Shown: positions 49,584 to 57,814 of the stretch, piece after piece
Position numbering within the stretch: the first letter of the stretch is position 1
Layout of the letters: each line of letters opens with the position of its first letter
Assembly: GCA_963704615.1 (NCBI GenBank)
Contig: OY969923.1
Location: 2,418,001 to 2,482,000, forward strand
From: Bog-756 sp963704615
Lineage (GTDB): Bacteria > Actinomycetota > Acidimicrobiia > Acidimicrobiales > RAAP-2
Reading direction: 5' to 3'
Length of the DNA stretch: 64,000 bases
The notes under the pieces: model-generated
The model's input: the letters and a program-made list of their open reading frames with translations, nothing else
What the model was told of the DNA's origin: nothing
Database searches by the model: none
Program-made: the position numbers and the translations under genes

Positions 49584-50813
49584 TCACGGCTGGGCTCCGA
49601 CCATCGCCGACCGATACAGGCCTTCGTACCAATCGGCCAACCTGGCCATCGACCGCTCCTCGGCCCGGGCCAGCCCGGCGGCGAGCCACGAGCGACGGGA
49701 GGACTCGTCGCTCCCGCCCCCACCCGCCCGGTCCAGATTGGCCGAAGTGACGGCCAGCTCGCCGGAGAGCACGCCGGACAGGGCCTTGGCCAGGGCGCCG
49801 GCATCGCCGGGGGGCACCATGACGGCCCAGCCGCCGACGGCCTGGCGGTAGCCGTCGATGTCGCTGGCCACCACGACGGTCTGGGCCGCCATGGCCTCGA
49901 CCAGGACCATGCCGAAGGACTCGCCGCCCAGCGCCGGCGCGCACAGGATGTCGGCAGCCACCAGGCGACGGATTTTCTCGTCCTCGGGGAGGACCCCGAG
50001 CCACCGGATGTCGGACGACTCGGGGTGGAGTCGCCGGAGGGCATCGGTCTGCGGGCCGTCCCCGGCGATCCACAGGACGGGCCCAGCCGACCGACCGGCG
50101 GGCTGGCGAACATCGGACAGGGGCAGGTGGGACGGCGGGGACCGCAACTCCTCGAATGCGGCCAGGAGGGTTCGCAAGCCCTTGCGCTCCTCGTGACGCC
50201 CGAGGAAGAGCACGGTCGGCCCCTCGACCGGCCAGGGGCGGACACCCCGGTAGCGTTCCACCTCGACGCCGTTGAACCCCGCCTCGTAGGTCCCACCGAG
50301 TGCCTCCGACGCGGTGACCCGGGCTGCCTCGGACACCGCCACCCGGATGGCAAAGTGACGGGCCAGCCGGCGGGCGACCGGGCCCAACACGGTGTAGAGG
50401 ACGCTCGAACCGCTGCGATGGAAGGTGGCCACCAGGGGCGGCAGGCCCCGGCCCACCAGAAGCCCGTAGGGGAGCCCGGGGGCGAACGGCTCGTGCACAT
50501 GGACGACATCGAACCCCCCCGACTGCACGACGCGGCGGGCGTGGACCACCGCGGTGGGGGACACGGTTACCGGGGCGATGGAGCCGTTGGCCGGAAGCGA
50601 CACCGAACGCCCGGTGACCACCAGGTCGACGCCCTCGGGAGCGTCCATCGGTGCATCGAGCGGGGCGAAGACAGTGGCCCGGTGGCCCCGCGCCCCGAGA
50701 GCCCTGGCCAGCCCGATGACCTGGCCCTGGACGCCGCCGGGACGCGACAGGCTGTACGGACATACAAGGGCGATGTGCAGCGGAGGGGCGGTCGGCGATG
50801 TGCCGCGGTCCAC
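49584..50813 (-). CDS. pimA: Phosphatidylinositol alpha-mannosyltransferase PimA-like (GT4)
   Basis: PimA adds the first mannose from GDP-mannose to phosphatidylinositol on the inner membrane leaflet. The 409-residue GT-B protein shares PimA features: IALVCPYSLSRPGGVQGQVIGLARAL (14-39), HVHEPFAPGLPYG, VATFHRSG, VLFLGRHEERKG (201-212) and the E298-x7-E306 motif in GGESFGMVLVEAMAA. Assignment rests on these and on the pgsA-patA-pimA order of mycobacteria. GTG start lies 7 bp after the GGDEF gene. The substrate lipid has not been shown for this lineage. Confidence 0.88.
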   Translation of the reverse strand: MDRGTSPTAPPLHIALVCPYSLSRPGGVQGQVIGLARALGARGHRATVFAPLDAPMDAPEGVDLVVTGRSVSLPANGSIAPVTVSPTAVVHARRVVQSGGFDVVHVHEPFAPGLPYGLLVGRGLPPLVATFHRSGSSVLYTVLGPVARRLARHFAIRVAVSEAARVTASEALGGTYEAGFNGVEVERYRGVRPWPVEGPTVLFLGRHEERKGLRTLLAAFEELRSPPSHLPLSDVRQPAGRSAGPVLWIAGDGPQTDALRRLHPESSDIRWLGVLPEDEKIRRLVAADILCAPALGGESFGMVLVEAMAAQTVVVASDIDGYRQAVGGWAVMVPPGDAGALAKALSGVLSGELAVTSANLDRAGGGGSDESSRRSWLAAGLARAEERSMARLADWYEGLYRSAMVGAQP

Positions 50814-50820
50814 CGCCCGG

Positions 50821-52695
50821 TCAGTCCATCATCGACCGGCGCTGCCGCCGCCGGCTCCACTTGACGCCATACATGGCATCGTCGGCCCGGCTCAGCAGTC
50901 TCGAGGGGTCGGTGTCGGCATTGTCGGCGAAGACGCCGCCGACCGAGGCCAGTACCGTGAGGGTGCGCCCGTCGATCCGGTAGGGCCGGGCCAGGGCGGT
51001 CGAGATCCGATCGGCGATGCGGAGCATCTCTTCCTCGCCACTCTCGATGTCACAGACCACCACGAATTCGTCGCCCCCCAGGCGAGCCACCGTGTCGGTC
51101 GGGCGCACGATGGCCTGGAGACGGCCGGCCACGGCGACGAGCATGTCATCGCCAACATCGTGACCGAGCACGTCGTTGATCTCCTTGAACTCGTCGAGGT
51201 CCAAGAGGTAGACGGCCACACCCCGGTGCCCAGCCACGATGCCCGGCTCGCCGGTCCGATCGGTCGTCGAGGGTGTCAACAGTGACAGCTCGTCGATCGC
51301 TTCCTGCAGTCGTTCGGCCAGAAGGGTCCGATTGGCCAATCCGGTCAGAGGATCGTGCAGTGCCATTTCGGCCAGCCGCTCCTCGTTGAGCTTCTGCTCG
51401 GTGACATCGTGCATGGCCACCACGGCGCCGAGCATCCACCCGTCCTCGTCCACCAGAGCCTGGCCGTTGATGCTGACCTTGCGCCTGTCCCCGCCCTCCG
51501 ACTCGAGGTGAATCTCCACGTCGCGCAGTTGCTCGCCTGCCATCGCCCTGACCAGAGGGTTCTCCCGTTGGGCGATCGGTGTGCCGTCCGGCCGTCGGAG
51601 CCCCTGATCGGTGGGGATCTGGCCGATCGGCTCCTCCCCTTCAGCCAGACCGTGGAGCTGTCGGGCCGCCGGGTTGAAAACGGTGATGCGCCCTTCGGCA
51701 TCGCAGGCCACGATTCCCTCTTCGAGGGTGTCGAGAAGGACCTGGAGGAACTGCTCTTCTCGACGGAGCTCGGTGGCTGACTGGCGCAACTCGGTGACGT
51801 CACTGAACGAAGCCACGGCTCCGGTCACCGTGCCGTCCGATTCCACCATGGCCTGGGTGTTGACCCGGGCCCACATGGCTGACCTTCCCCGACGGCGTAC
51901 GCCGAGCACGACTCCGACCGACCGTCGGCTGCCTCGCAGGCTCGCCATGATCGGGTGGTTCTGGATGTCGATGGCCTCACCGTCGGCGTCGACCAGCTCG
52001 AGTCCGTCGGCCTCGGCCATCAGATCACCGAGCCGGCGGCCCACGAGACGCACCCGGGGCGCCTCGAACATGATCTCGAACGCTTGGTTGACCCTGACCA
52101 CCGTGGTGTCGGCGTCCACGATCAGCACGCCGTCGGCCAGCGATTCGATGAGGGTGGTCTGGCTCCGGTCGACGTCGCGGACGGTCTTCTCGAGGCTCCT
52201 CCGGTCGGTGATGTCCCGGATGGTGACGACGATCCCCCGGATGGGGTCGTCCAGATGGTTGGCGGCCACCACATCCAGGTCGATCGGCTTCCCGTCGGCC
52301 CGGACAGTGCGCATCTCGAGGGACACCGACAATCTTCGGCCCGCCACGAGGTCGTTGAACAGGGCTCTCACCGGCTCGATGCTCAACGAGTCGAACAGCC
52401 CGAAAGCATCGAGTCCGATGGCGTCGCTGACGTCGTAGCCGAAGACCCGCTCGGCCGAGGCGCTGACGAAGATGAATCGCCCGTCGGCATCGATCACCAC
52501 CACGACGTCGAATTCGTGCTCGCTCAACGAGTGGAATCGTGGTTCACCTGTCGGACTTGCGCCGTTGGATACGGCCAAGTCGGGAACAGGAAGGCCGGGG
52601 ACCGCACGGCGAGGGGCCGGTTGGCTGAGCACCGCCGGGCCTAGTGCTTCGAAATCGGCGTCGCCGGACAGGGATCTGTCGTCGAACTTGGTCAC
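50821..52695 (-). CDS. PAS-PAS-PAS-GGDEF diguanylate cyclase
   Basis: A predicted cytoplasmic c-di-GMP synthase with no membrane helix. In 624 residues: a disordered start (1-55), three PAS domains (about 57-165, 178-305, 312-435; IRDITDR, FSDVTELR and MHDVTEQK end them), then GGDEF (about 442-615) with an intact RLGGDEF (540-544) and the inhibitory I-site R531-x-x-D534 five residues before it. No EAL or HD-GYP domain. The GTG overlaps the patA stop by 4 bp (52692-52695) and pimA follows after 7 bp, so it is embedded in the mannoside lipid operon. The frame is open upstream over patA but without homology. Confidence 0.93.
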   Translation of the reverse strand: MTKFDDRSLSGDADFEALGPAVLSQPAPRRAVPGLPVPDLAVSNGASPTGEPRFHSLSEHEFDVVVVIDADGRFIFVSASAERVFGYDVSDAIGLDAFGLFDSLSIEPVRALFNDLVAGRRLSVSLEMRTVRADGKPIDLDVVAANHLDDPIRGIVVTIRDITDRRSLEKTVRDVDRSQTTLIESLADGVLIVDADTTVVRVNQAFEIMFEAPRVRLVGRRLGDLMAEADGLELVDADGEAIDIQNHPIMASLRGSRRSVGVVLGVRRRGRSAMWARVNTQAMVESDGTVTGAVASFSDVTELRQSATELRREEQFLQVLLDTLEEGIVACDAEGRITVFNPAARQLHGLAEGEEPIGQIPTDQGLRRPDGTPIAQRENPLVRAMAGEQLRDVEIHLESEGGDRRKVSINGQALVDEDGWMLGAVVAMHDVTEQKLNEERLAEMALHDPLTGLANRTLLAERLQEAIDELSLLTPSTTDRTGEPGIVAGHRGVAVYLLDLDEFKEINDVLGHDVGDDMLVAVAGRLQAIVRPTDTVARLGGDEFVVVCDIESGEEEMLRIADRISTALARPYRIDGRTLTVLASVGGVFADNADTDPSRLLSRADDAMYGVKWSRRRQRRSMMD

Positions 52696-53591
52696 GCCGC
52701 CGCCTCGGGACGGTCGGCCAGCCACAAAGGCTGGAACACATGCCACTGCTCGGGCGCCTGGCGGATGAGTCCCTCGAACCGGGTGGCCATGTCCTGGGTG
52801 AGCCGAGCGACGTCCTCTCGTAGGGAGCCATACCGTGTGGTGTCCAGCGGAGGCTCGACCACTCCCCGATGATCGGATCCGGGGCCGCTGAAGACGGCGC
52901 CGGTGACCAGTTGGGCCCCCGTCCGAAGGGCCAGGGTGGCCGGTCCCGCCGGCATGGTGGTCGTCTCGCCGAAGAACTCGACCTCGACGCCGTTGCCGAC
53001 CAGGTCGCGGTCGCTCAGGAGCCCGACCAGGCCCCCCTGACGCAGAGTGGCCATGATGGAACGTCCCGACGAGGAGTCGAGGGGGATGATGGTCAAGCCC
53101 ATGGTCGCCCGCTGCTCGACGAAGAAATCGAACAACTCCGGCGGTTCGATCCTTTCGGCGACCGACGTCATCGGCAGGCCTTGCGTGGCCAGAAAAGCGC
53201 CCCCATATTCCCAGCTCCCCACGTGCGGTAGTGCCATGATGACGCCCTTTCCGGCTGCCATCCCCTCCACCAGGTATTCGAGGCCCTGGACGAATGTCCT
53301 CTGCTCCACCTCCGTCGGTGACGTGCTCCCGAGCCGAGCCCCTTCGACCCAGTAGCGAGCGTAGGCCCGAAACGATCGCCGCGCCCAACGATCGAGGACG
53401 ACCTGGTCGCTCGGGTCGGCACCGAGGACGCGGCGAAGGTTGTTGGACACGGCCCGGCGATGGTCACTGCGCACGGTGAACAGCACATCCCCCACCGCAC
53501 TGGCCGCCCCCATGGCCACCGGTTCGGGTAACGCAGCCAGGCACCGCCCGAGGGTGGTGTAGGTGCGAAAGACGATCTGTCCCTTGTTCAC
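52692..53591 (-). CDS. patA: PIM acyltransferase PatA-like (LpxL/HtrB family)
   Basis: A lipid A biosynthesis-type acyltransferase; in mycobacteria PatA acylates the mannose of PIM. The 299-residue protein has the catalytic H-x4-E motif His123 to Glu128 in ALPHVGSWEYGG, ERIEPPELFDFFVEQRATMG, GGLVGLLSDRDLVGNGVEVEFFGE and MPAGPATLALRTGAQLVTG. GTG start, 34 bp after pgsA. Position between pgsA and pimA supports PatA over an unrelated acyltransferase. Confidence 0.9.
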   Translation of the reverse strand: MNKGQIVFRTYTTLGRCLAALPEPVAMGAASAVGDVLFTVRSDHRRAVSNNLRRVLGADPSDQVVLDRWARRSFRAYARYWVEGARLGSTSPTEVEQRTFVQGLEYLVEGMAAGKGVIMALPHVGSWEYGGAFLATQGLPMTSVAERIEPPELFDFFVEQRATMGLTIIPLDSSSGRSIMATLRQGGLVGLLSDRDLVGNGVEVEFFGETTTMPAGPATLALRTGAQLVTGAVFSGPGSDHRGVVEPPLDTTRYGSLREDVARLTQDMATRFEGLIRQAPEQWHVFQPLWLADRPEAAA

Positions 53592-53625
53592 GAGCCCTCG
53601 TTCTCGTTCAACTGATCCGGGGGGC

Positions 53626-54402
53626 TCAGGTGTGTCGACGGCTGGTGCGCTGCCGGAGGCCCCCTCGGGCGTGGCGGGCGCGCCAGGCCCTTCCCGAACG
53701 GCTGGCCAACTCGCCCTGCCGGCGGGCCCGCCAACGGGACGGCGAGGTGGATGCCTTCCGCCGCTCGGCTCGGGCCACGCTGCGAGACCGGCGGTGGCGA
53801 CGGGGTGCCGCCACCGGGACCGGACCCTCAGCCAGACGCCACACCTTCACGAACCGACCCAGAGCCGTGGCCGTGGTCAGGGCCAGCATCGCCCACAGAA
53901 CGGGGACCAGGAGCACCGGGGAGAGGAACCCGACGCCCAACAGGATCATCCTCTCGGCCCGTTCCATCAATCCGCCCCGGGCCGAGATGCCCAACGACTC
54001 GGCCTTGGCCCTCTGGTAGGAAACCAACGAGGTGGCGCCGAGGACGGCAAAGGGGAGAAGCACCAGATGGCCGGGGTGCGCCCCCACCAGATACCAGGCC
54101 ACCCCGCCGAGGATGAGGGCATCGGCCACCCGGTCGGTGACCGAATCGAAGAAGGCTCCCCGCACCGACGACGTCCCTGACGCCTTGGCCACTGGGCCGT
54201 CGAGCAGGTCGTGCAGACCGGTGAGGATGAGCAGGATGATGGCCAGATGGAGATGGCCGGTGGCGACAGCCACGGCCGTGGCCGTGGCCGAGATCAGACC
54301 CGTGGCCGTGAGCATGTCAGCGGTGACGCCCCACTGTTGAAGCCGGCGACCGACCGGGCCGGTGCCCCGGTCAACCGTGTCGCGCCATCGCCCATCGAAC
54401 AT
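53626..54402 (-). CDS. pgsA: CDP-alcohol phosphatidyltransferase (phosphatidylinositol phosphate synthase type)
   Basis: Joins CDP-diacylglycerol with an inositol phosphate to start PI synthesis. The 258-residue protein has the signature D-x2-DG-x2-AK-x8-G-x3-D-x3-D (HDLLDGPVAKASG to FFDSVTDRVAD, about 63-90); Lys stands where the family usually has Arg. About five further helices follow. The last 60 or so residues form a strikingly Arg-rich tail (RRHRRSRSVARAERRKAS and more). ATG at 54402 is fixed by GGAGG 6 nt upstream. It precedes patA and pimA as in mycobacteria. Confidence 0.9.
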   Translation of the reverse strand: MFDGRWRDTVDRGTGPVGRRLQQWGVTADMLTATGLISATATAVAVATGHLHLAIILLILTGLHDLLDGPVAKASGTSSVRGAFFDSVTDRVADALILGGVAWYLVGAHPGHLVLLPFAVLGATSLVSYQRAKAESLGISARGGLMERAERMILLGVGFLSPVLLVPVLWAMLALTTATALGRFVKVWRLAEGPVPVAAPRRHRRSRSVARAERRKASTSPSRWRARRQGELASRSGRAWRARHARGGLRQRTSRRHT

Positions 54403-54510
54403 GCATTTCCTCCAGAAAGCTTGTTTCACCCTACCATCCGTACCCTGGATCGAGCGGTTGCCGGAATGGTCCGGAACCACCCTCGGAGGGCGGTCCCGGC
54501 GGCGTCGCGG

Positions 54511-54963
54511 TCAGAGAACGAGAGGTTTGATCGGGGCCATGATCAGGCTCGGGTCCTCGTGCCAGTCGACCCCGGGGACATCGATGTAGAGCTCGATCTC
54601 GTTGCCGTCGGGATCCAGGATGTAGAGGCTGTGAGTGACGGTGTGGTCGCTGGCCCCGGTGATGATCACGTCGGCCTCCTTCAGCCGGCGCACCATGTCC
54701 CGCAAATCCTCGTCCGAGTCCCCGACCTTGAGCCCGAAGTGGTAGAGGCCCAGATGACGACCTGTGGGCTGGGGCGTGGCACCCTCCCCCACTTCGATGA
54801 GCAGAAGCTCGTGATGGGTGCGCCCCGACGAGAAGGCGGCCACAGGCGCCCCCATGGTGTCGGGAATGGCCGACTCCCATCCGAGGACGTCTCGATAGAA
54901 GGCCGACGATCGTTCGACACTCCTCACGTAGAGGACCAGGTGCCCGAGTTCCTTGACTGTCAT
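54511..54963 (-). CDS. Glyoxalase/VOC-superfamily protein
   Basis: A 150-residue vicinal-oxygen-chelate protein with the metal-ligand pattern His8 (KELGHLVLYV), Glu in HHELLLIEVG, His in LYHFGLKVGD and Glu in DPDGNEIELYID, in two beta-alpha-beta-beta-beta modules. It looks like extradiol dioxygenase-type VOC proteins, but substrate is unknown. GAGG precedes the ATG. It sits between the HIT gene and pgsA, where mycobacteria have no gene. Confidence 0.87.
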   Translation of the reverse strand: MTVKELGHLVLYVRSVERSSAFYRDVLGWESAIPDTMGAPVAAFSSGRTHHELLLIEVGEGATPQPTGRHLGLYHFGLKVGDSDEDLRDMVRRLKEADVIITGASDHTVTHSLYILDPDGNEIELYIDVPGVDWHEDPSLIMAPIKPLVL

Positions 54964-55090
54964 CTCAACCTCGTATCCGCCCGCTCATGGGTCTTCACCT
55001 GTTCTACCCCTACCCTTGCTCCTGTCGGGCAACACCCACACGGTGGCGCCGATTCCTTCACGGGTGGATCTCGGAACCCTCACGGATCCC

Positions 55091-55702
55091 TCACGGATCC
55101 GCCCGGTCCACCGTTCGGTCGAGCGAGCCGGCTCGGTCGGAGGAGGTAGGCGGGTCCTCCCGGCGGTCGGGTCGGTCCGGCCAGTGGGGATGGATCCGCT
55201 CCCAGGTGGTGGGCAAAGTCTCGGGGAGGACCCGGGTCCCCGCCACCGCGGTCATGAAATTGGTGTCGCCCGCCCATCGGGGTACGGCGTGGAGATGGAG
55301 GTGGCGGGGGATCCCGGCCCCGGCTGCCCGACCCAGGTTGGCACCGAGGTTGATGCCCTCGGGTGCGAGCGCGGCCTCGAGGGCCTCCACGCTGCTGAGC
55401 ACCGTCGACCACAGCTCGGCACTCTCCCCGTCGGTCAGCTCGGACAAGGAGCCCACGTGCCGGTTCGGCACCACCATGAGATGGCCGCTGGCATAGGGGT
55501 AGGCGTTGAGCACGGCGTAGGTCAGGGGTCCGCGCCAGAGCACACCGTTGTCGGCCGAGGGAGGGCCACTTGCCGCGATGCGGCAGAACACACAGTGCTC
55601 AGGGTCGTCGACAGTCGACCCGCCGTCAGATGCCGATGCCGACGACGAGGCCCCGGTCACGTAGTCGGATCGCCACCCGGCCCACAGGTGCTCGAGACTC
55701 AC
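55091..55702 (-). CDS. HIT-family hydrolase/Ap4A phosphorylase-like (Rv2613c type)
   Basis: A 203-residue histidine-triad protein, expected to cleave dinucleoside polyphosphates. It has the N-terminal LEHLWAGWRSDYV, a CVFC pair, YAVLNAYPYASGHLMVVPNRHVG, NLGRAAGAG and the triad RHLHLHAVPRW, then GDTNFMTAVAGTRVLPE. Overall pattern matches mycobacterial Rv2613c, described as an Ap4A phosphorylase. GTG overlaps the thrS stop by 4 bp, the same neighbour as in mycobacteria. Confidence 0.9.
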   Translation of the reverse strand: MSLEHLWAGWRSDYVTGASSSASASDGGSTVDDPEHCVFCRIAASGPPSADNGVLWRGPLTYAVLNAYPYASGHLMVVPNRHVGSLSELTDGESAELWSTVLSSVEALEAALAPEGINLGANLGRAAGAGIPRHLHLHAVPRWAGDTNFMTAVAGTRVLPETLPTTWERIHPHWPDRPDRREDPPTSSDRAGSLDRTVDRADP

Positions 55703-57684
55703 GGCGCCTCGGGGACACGGCGTTCGACGATCTCACTCTCCAGCATCTCGGTAAAGGTGGTCAGCTCCACCCCCCGGTCGGGTCGGTTGCTGCCCCGCCG
55801 GTTGACGCCCACTGTTCCTGCGGCAACGTCGTCGTCGCCCACCACCAGGATGTAGGGGATCTTCTGGACTTTGGCCTTGCCCACCCGGGCGCCCAGGGGC
55901 TCGTCGGCCGGATCGACGGTCACCCGGGCGCCGATCGCCCGGAGGCGGTCGGCCACCTTGTGGGCGTACTCCTCGTGGTCATCGCGCACTCCGAGCACCC
56001 GCACCTGCTCGGGTGCAAGCCACGTGGGCAGGGCACCGGCGTAGTGCTCGAGAAGAATGGCGAAGAACCGCTCCACCGATCCGAACAGGGCCCGGTGGAT
56101 CATGATGGGCCGGTGCCGGGCGTTGTCGGCACCGACGTACTCCATGTCGAAGCGCTGGGGAAGCTGGAAGTCGAGCTGGACCGTCGACATCTGGTGGGTC
56201 CTGCCGATGGCATCCCGAGCCTGCACGGAGATCTTCGGCCCGTAGAAGGCGCCGCCGCCTTCATCGAGGACCATCTCGAGATCCATGGCCAGTGCCGCCG
56301 TCCGTAATGCTTCGGTGGCCTCGTCCCACTCTTCGATGGTGCCCACGGCTTTGTCCTCCGGCCGCGTCGACAGCTCGAGGTAGAAATCCTTCAGACCGAA
56401 GTCCCGCAGCAGCGAGAGGACGAAGAGCAGGGCGGCGTGGAGCTCGTCGGCCATCTGCTCGCGGGTACAGAAGATGTGGGCATCGTCCTGGGTCATTCCC
56501 CGGACCCGGGTGAGGCCGTGCAACACCCCCGACTTCTCGTAGCGGTACACCGTCCCGAACTCGAAGAAACGCAGGGGCAGTTCGCGGTAGGAGCGTTGCC
56601 TGTTCTTGTAGATGAGAATGTGGAACGGGCAGTTCATCGGCTTGAGGTAGTACTCCTGGCCACCGTCGAGCTCCATGGGCGGGAACATGCCTTCCGAGAA
56701 CCAGTCGAGGTGGCCCGAGGTCTCGAACAATCCGGACTTGGTGATGTGCGGGGTGTGCACGAACTGGTAACCGGACGCCTCGTGGCGCTGTCGCGAGTAG
56801 TCCTCCATGAGCCGACGCACCATCCCGCCCTTCGGGTGGAACACCGCCAGCCCCGAGCCGATCTCCTCGGGGAAGGAGAACAGGTCCAGCTCAGCGCCGA
56901 GCTTGCGATGATCCCGCAGCTCTGCCTCCTCCAGTCGGTGGAGGTGCTCGGCCAGTGCCTTGTCCGACTCCCACGCGGTGCCGTAGATGCGTTGCAGCTG
57001 CGGTTGTTTTTCGTCTCCGCGCCAATAGGCCCCCGCCACCCGCATCAGGGCGAAGTGGCCGAGGTGACCGGTGGAAGGAACATGCGGTCCGAGGCAGAGG
57101 TCGGTGAACGCGGGTGTGTTCCAGTACGTGGAGACGACTCCTGACGAGGCTTCCTCAACGGTGGCGTCGACCTCGTCGTGCCCGGCTCCGACGGCCTCGA
57201 TGATCTCGCGCTTGAAGGGTTGATCGGCGAACAACGACAAGCCTTCCTCGATGCTGTGCTCGTGGCGGATGAAGGGTTGGTCCTCGGCCATGATCTCCCG
57301 CATGGTGGCGGCCACCCGCTCCAGGTCATCGTCACTGAAGTGGGCACCACCGGGCAGCTCGAAGTCGTAATAGAAGCCGTCCTCGATGACGGGGCCGATG
57401 GCATAGTGGGCGCCCGGCCACAAACGCAGCACGGCTTGGGCCAGGACGTGAGCAGTGGAGTGGCGGAGCACGGCGCGTCCGGCGTCGGAATCCGAGGTGA
57501 TCACGGTCACCTCGGACCCGTCGGGCACGGGAAGGGCCAGGTCGACCGGGACACCGTCGAAGGTGGCGGCGACTGCCGCCTTGGCCAGGCGCCGGCCGAT
57601 GGACTCGGCGAACTGGTATGCGGTCGTGCCCTGCTCGAGCTCTTTGGTCGAACCATCGGGAAGTCGAACGGTGACGCCTGCCAT
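55699..57684 (-). CDS. thrS: Threonyl-tRNA synthetase
   Basis: Charges tRNA-Thr. The 661-residue product shows the TGS start MAGVTVRLPDGSTKELEQG, the editing domain (HSTAHVLAQAVLRLWPGAHY), the zinc-site segment YLKPMNCPFHILIYKNRQRSYRELP, motif 2 RYEKSGVLHGLTRVRGMTQDDAHIF and the anticodon domain (LAPEQVRVLGVRDDHEEYAHKV). The ATG is preceded by AAAGG. The 130-bp gap before it (57685-57814) carries no T-box feature I can recognise. Confidence 0.97.
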   Translation of the reverse strand: MAGVTVRLPDGSTKELEQGTTAYQFAESIGRRLAKAAVAATFDGVPVDLALPVPDGSEVTVITSDSDAGRAVLRHSTAHVLAQAVLRLWPGAHYAIGPVIEDGFYYDFELPGGAHFSDDDLERVAATMREIMAEDQPFIRHEHSIEEGLSLFADQPFKREIIEAVGAGHDEVDATVEEASSGVVSTYWNTPAFTDLCLGPHVPSTGHLGHFALMRVAGAYWRGDEKQPQLQRIYGTAWESDKALAEHLHRLEEAELRDHRKLGAELDLFSFPEEIGSGLAVFHPKGGMVRRLMEDYSRQRHEASGYQFVHTPHITKSGLFETSGHLDWFSEGMFPPMELDGGQEYYLKPMNCPFHILIYKNRQRSYRELPLRFFEFGTVYRYEKSGVLHGLTRVRGMTQDDAHIFCTREQMADELHAALLFVLSLLRDFGLKDFYLELSTRPEDKAVGTIEEWDEATEALRTAALAMDLEMVLDEGGGAFYGPKISVQARDAIGRTHQMSTVQLDFQLPQRFDMEYVGADNARHRPIMIHRALFGSVERFFAILLEHYAGALPTWLAPEQVRVLGVRDDHEEYAHKVADRLRAIGARVTVDPADEPLGARVGKAKVQKIPYILVVGDDDVAAGTVGVNRRGSNRPDRGVELTTFTEMLESEIVERRVPEAP

Positions 57685-57814
57685 GTGAATGCCTTTCTCG
57701 GTCTTCGGTCCGATCGCCAACCCCGCGCCCCGCAAGGAAAGGTCAGGGCGAGCCGACCTCAGTCCCTGCAGTCCCCGTCGTCCCGGCGCGGTGACGCCTT
57801 GAGCGGTGACGCAG

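Noticed and set aside
57685..57814. T-box or other leader riboswitch before thrS
   Set aside because: No T-box sequence, specifier loop or terminator hairpin could be recognised in the 130 bp.
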